From contig CP059069.1 of assembly GCA_017798145.1 (NCBI GenBank), positions 3,085,226-3,149,225 of the forward strand: a stretch of DNA of 64,000 nucleotides. Direction: 5' to 3'. Origin of the DNA: Akkermansiaceae bacterium (GTDB lineage: Bacteria > Verrucomicrobiota > Verrucomicrobiia > Verrucomicrobiales > Akkermansiaceae). Shown here piece by piece: positions 62,226-64,000 of this stretch. Every line of letters begins with the position of its first letter. Positions within the stretch are counted from its first letter, which is position 1. The position numbers and the translations under genes were made by a program. The notes beneath the pieces are model-generated. The model ran no database searches. It was not told the origin of the DNA and was given only the letters and a program-made list of their open reading frames with translations.

Positions 62226-62531
62226 GATTGTACGGGTTTATGCCAGGGAGGAGGGACATCTCACTTCTGTCCGGATATGAATCCCCGCATCGCCGGACTT
62301 TGCCAGCAGATAATGAATCCGGCTTTCGATGGGTGTGGGGTTCCCCGTTGCAGCATGCAGCCGTGGCGCAAGGGGCGGCGGTCATTCTGCCCCTGGATGC
62401 GAATGGGGATCGGAAGGCTACGCTGGTGTGCCCGGGTTGCCGGGCAGCAGGGTGCAGCCCCCATGGGCTCCCGCTTGCGCGATCCGGCGGTGATGCCTCA
62501 CAAGGCGGGGCTTTCCCGGAGAAACAATCTC
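62226..62531. other. Intergenic region, no gene recognised
   Basis: These 306 bases lie between the end of the AraC-family gene and the start of the ExbB-like gene, both on the minus strand, so the ExbB-like promoter must lie here or further up. Short G+C-rich hairpins are present (for example CCCGGGTTGCCGGG near 62430). No riboswitch, tRNA or convincing frame was seen. Confidence 0.45.
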
Positions 62532-63410
62532 TCACCCCCTGTGCTGCGATGGCCTGCGACCCATCCATTTCAGGAAGGTGTTGGAGAAGGTGTAGGGGTT
62601 GCTGTAGCCCACGGCGCGGCATACTGTTTCGACTTTTTCGCCGGTGGTGGCGAGCATCCTCGCGGCGTGCTGCATCCGGATGAAGGTGACCTGCTGCATG
62701 GGGCTGCGGCCGAGTTCCTTTGCGCAGATGCGGCGCAGGTGCTCCGGGCTGACGAAGACGGCATCCGCCAGTTCGGAGAGGCTCCATTTTCTGGCAGGTG
62801 CGCCCTCGACGGTTTTCCAGAGCTTCCAAAGGCGGCGGTCACTGCGGTGCGGCTGGGCGAAACGCATGACATATCCCTGGATCAGATCGGTCCAGAGATT
62901 CTTCGCGGCGGGAGTGGCCTCGGCGGACGACTCGGCATGGAGGCCCTCGATGGCCCGCTGGAGCGGCACTCCGTGGTATTTCCCGAAGACCGGCGAATCG
63001 GCGGAGACGACGGGATTCCGCTCGCGAGATTCGGAGTACCGAACCCATGCGAATTTCCACGGCTTGCCGGTCTCGCAGTGTATGGAGTTCATGACGAAGG
63101 GCGGCAGCAGGCAGGCATGGCCTGCGGAGACGGTGCGCCAGCCGCCGTCGCTGAGGACTTTCCCGGAGCCCTCGGTGCAGGCGATGAGAAAGGTGCCGGA
63201 TTGGTCGTGGCGCACGATCTTGAAAGGCTTCCTCGCATCCATCACCCCGACATGGGCGATGTCATGCCGCGCAAGCTCGCCGCTGCGCGGCGATGCGCCG
63301 AACCATGCGGGCGGATCTCCCAAAGCACCTAGAACCGCACGGAACGAGGTGCCCGCGCCGAGGATGTGGATGTCCCCGATTTCCGATGCCCCTGTTTTAT
63401 CCGCTGCCAT
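62532..63410 (-). CDS. AraC-family transcription regulator with cupin-like sensor domain
   Basis: The protein has 292 residues from the ATG with complement at 63408-63410; the frame is open upstream. The N-terminal part is cupin-like (SGTFLIACTEGSGKVLSDGGWRTVSAGHACLLPPFVMNSIHCE). The C-terminal double helix-turn-helix is clear (WSLSELADAVFVSPEHLRRICAKELGRSPMQQVTFIRMQHAARML, then KVETVCRAVGYSNPYTFSNTFLKWMGRRPSQHR). The ligand is probably a sugar. It is divergent from the Dabb and DUF1080 genes and probably regulates them. Confidence 0.9.
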   Translation of the reverse strand: MAADKTGASEIGDIHILGAGTSFRAVLGALGDPPAWFGASPRSGELARHDIAHVGVMDARKPFKIVRHDQSGTFLIACTEGSGKVLSDGGWRTVSAGHACLLPPFVMNSIHCETGKPWKFAWVRYSESRERNPVVSADSPVFGKYHGVPLQRAIEGLHAESSAEATPAAKNLWTDLIQGYVMRFAQPHRSDRRLWKLWKTVEGAPARKWSLSELADAVFVSPEHLRRICAKELGRSPMQQVTFIRMQHAARMLATTGEKVETVCRAVGYSNPYTFSNTFLKWMGRRPSQHRG

Positions 63411-63539
63411 GGATTGCCATTGAAGCCCGGAAGCGGGCAAATGCACGCAGGGAAAACGCCTGTCATGTGGAATTTCGATATGCGCATGTGTTTGGGTCGT
63501 GCTTGTCCGTGGGCGGAATCTGCGCAAGCTGTCCGGAAC

Positions 63540-63857
63540 ATGGTCAGGCACTTTGGCGTATTCAAGTTTCACCCCGACGTCGATGCTACCCGCATCGGCG
63601 CATGTTTTTCCGCAATGGAAGGCATGTGCGGGAAAATCGACGGCCTGCTCACCTTCGAGCATGGCCCCTATCAGAGCGACGAGGGGCTCAATGACGGGTT
63701 CACCCACGGTTTCATCATGACCTTTGACAGCGCGGCCAGCCGCGATGCGTATCTGCCTCACCCGATTCACGAGGCGGTCAAGGACATCGTTGTCCCTTGC
63801 CTGGAACGGGTTATCGTTTTCGACTTCGCGGTGCAACCCAAGACCCTGCCCACATGA
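63540..63857 (+). CDS. Dabb-family (stress-responsive A/B barrel) protein
   Basis: The protein has 105 residues from the ATG at 63540. It begins MVRHFGVFKFHPDVDATRIGACFSAMEGM and continues FEHGPYQSDEGLNDGFTHGFIMTFDSAASRDAYLPHPIHEAVKDIVVP, which is a textbook Dabb barrel. Relatives act as small enzymes or ligand-binding dimers. The stop overlaps the ATG of the next gene by four bases. Confidence 0.88.
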   Translation: MVRHFGVFKFHPDVDATRIGACFSAMEGMCGKIDGLLTFEHGPYQSDEGLNDGFTHGFIMTFDSAASRDAYLPHPIHEAVKDIVVPCLERVIVFDFAVQPKTLPT

Positions 63858-64000
63858 AACATATCCTGCTAACCTTCGCCCTCACCCTGCCGCTGGCCGC
63901 CGCACCGGTCTCCCTTTTCGATGGGAAAACCCTCGAAGGCTGGGACATCCCGGCGGCGGAGAAAAAATGGTGGAAGGTCGAGGACGGGAAGATTGTCGGC
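63854..64000 (+). CDS. DUF1080 (3-keto-disaccharide hydrolase-like) protein, 5' end only
   Basis: The gene starts at the ATG at 63854 and runs off the right edge; 49 residues are visible. The signal peptide is MKHILLTFALTLPLAAA. VSLFDGKTLEGWDIP...WWKVEDGKIVG is the standard opening of DUF1080 laminin-G-like glycan hydrolases common in PVC bacteria. It is translationally coupled to the Dabb gene. Confidence 0.87.
   Translation, partial: MKHILLTFALTLPLAAAPVSLFDGKTLEGWDIPAAEKKWWKVEDGKIVG

Overview
The window is about 62% G+C chromosomal DNA, most likely from a member of the Verrucomicrobiota (Luteolibacter/Akkermansiaceae-like). The assignment rests on a combination of features: several secreted sulfatases; a DUF1592-type planctomycete cytochrome protein paired with a DUF1552 protein; a PEP-CTERM protein beside an ECF sigma/FecR-LamG pair; delta-60 and Ig-like surface proteins; a DUF1080 gene; and a eukaryote-type glycogen branching enzyme. 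No rRNA, tRNA, CRISPR array, phage or intact insertion sequence was seen.

Layout. 1-5.3 kb: branching enzyme 3' end, YpfJ-type metalloprotease, gcvP, and a signal-peptidase-like gene whose catalytic Ser is Ala. 5.4-11.4 kb: a TPR/peroxiredoxin protein, a GH1 enzyme with a circularly permuted solute-binding domain inserted in it, and a sulfatase. 11.5-20.7 kb: a TonB energising operon (DUF3450, long ExbB, ExbB, ExbD, TonB, TPR) followed by a TonB-dependent receptor, a HupE-like membrane protein and a DUF4870 protein. 20.8-25.5 kb, minus strand: ADP-ribosylglycohydrolase, short photolyase-like protein, ECF-like sigma factor and Ser/Thr kinase. 25.9-32.0 kb: amidohydrolase and sulfatase converging on DUF1552 and DUF1592 genes. 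32.2-41.6 kb: S4 RNA-binding protein, hexose-6-phosphate mutarotase, DJ-1-like protein, a 1443-residue surface protein, hemL and a FecR-LamG regulator.

41.6-49.6 kb: ECF sigma factor, PEP-CTERM protein, a scar made of two truncated gene remnants (a glycoside-hydrolase-like 5' end and a second hemL 5' end), a cell-wall amidase, PII, azurin, UDP-glucuronate decarboxylase and trpS. 49.7-57.5 kb: two flavinylation loci converge. The first is DUF3570-ApbE-TlpA-DUF4266-Ig protein. The second is porin-FMN-binding-PepSY-ApbE, headed by a Fur-like palindrome. 57.6-64 kb: a sulfatase lacking the motif arginine, an ExbB/ExbD-like three-gene motor module with one Asp-bearing and one Asp-lacking ExbD-like subunit, an AraC regulator, a Dabb protein and the start of a DUF1080 gene.

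Overall the window describes a Gram-negative polysaccharide degrader with much outer-membrane traffic (TonB system, porins, receptor), extracytoplasmic electron transfer (azurin, ApbE, FMN-binding protein) and surface display. The strongest candidate for something undescribed is the GH1 with an inserted, circularly permuted binding protein at 7727-9919, which looks like a natural ligand-gated enzyme. All functional calls come from reading the translated sequence by eye; no database search was run.
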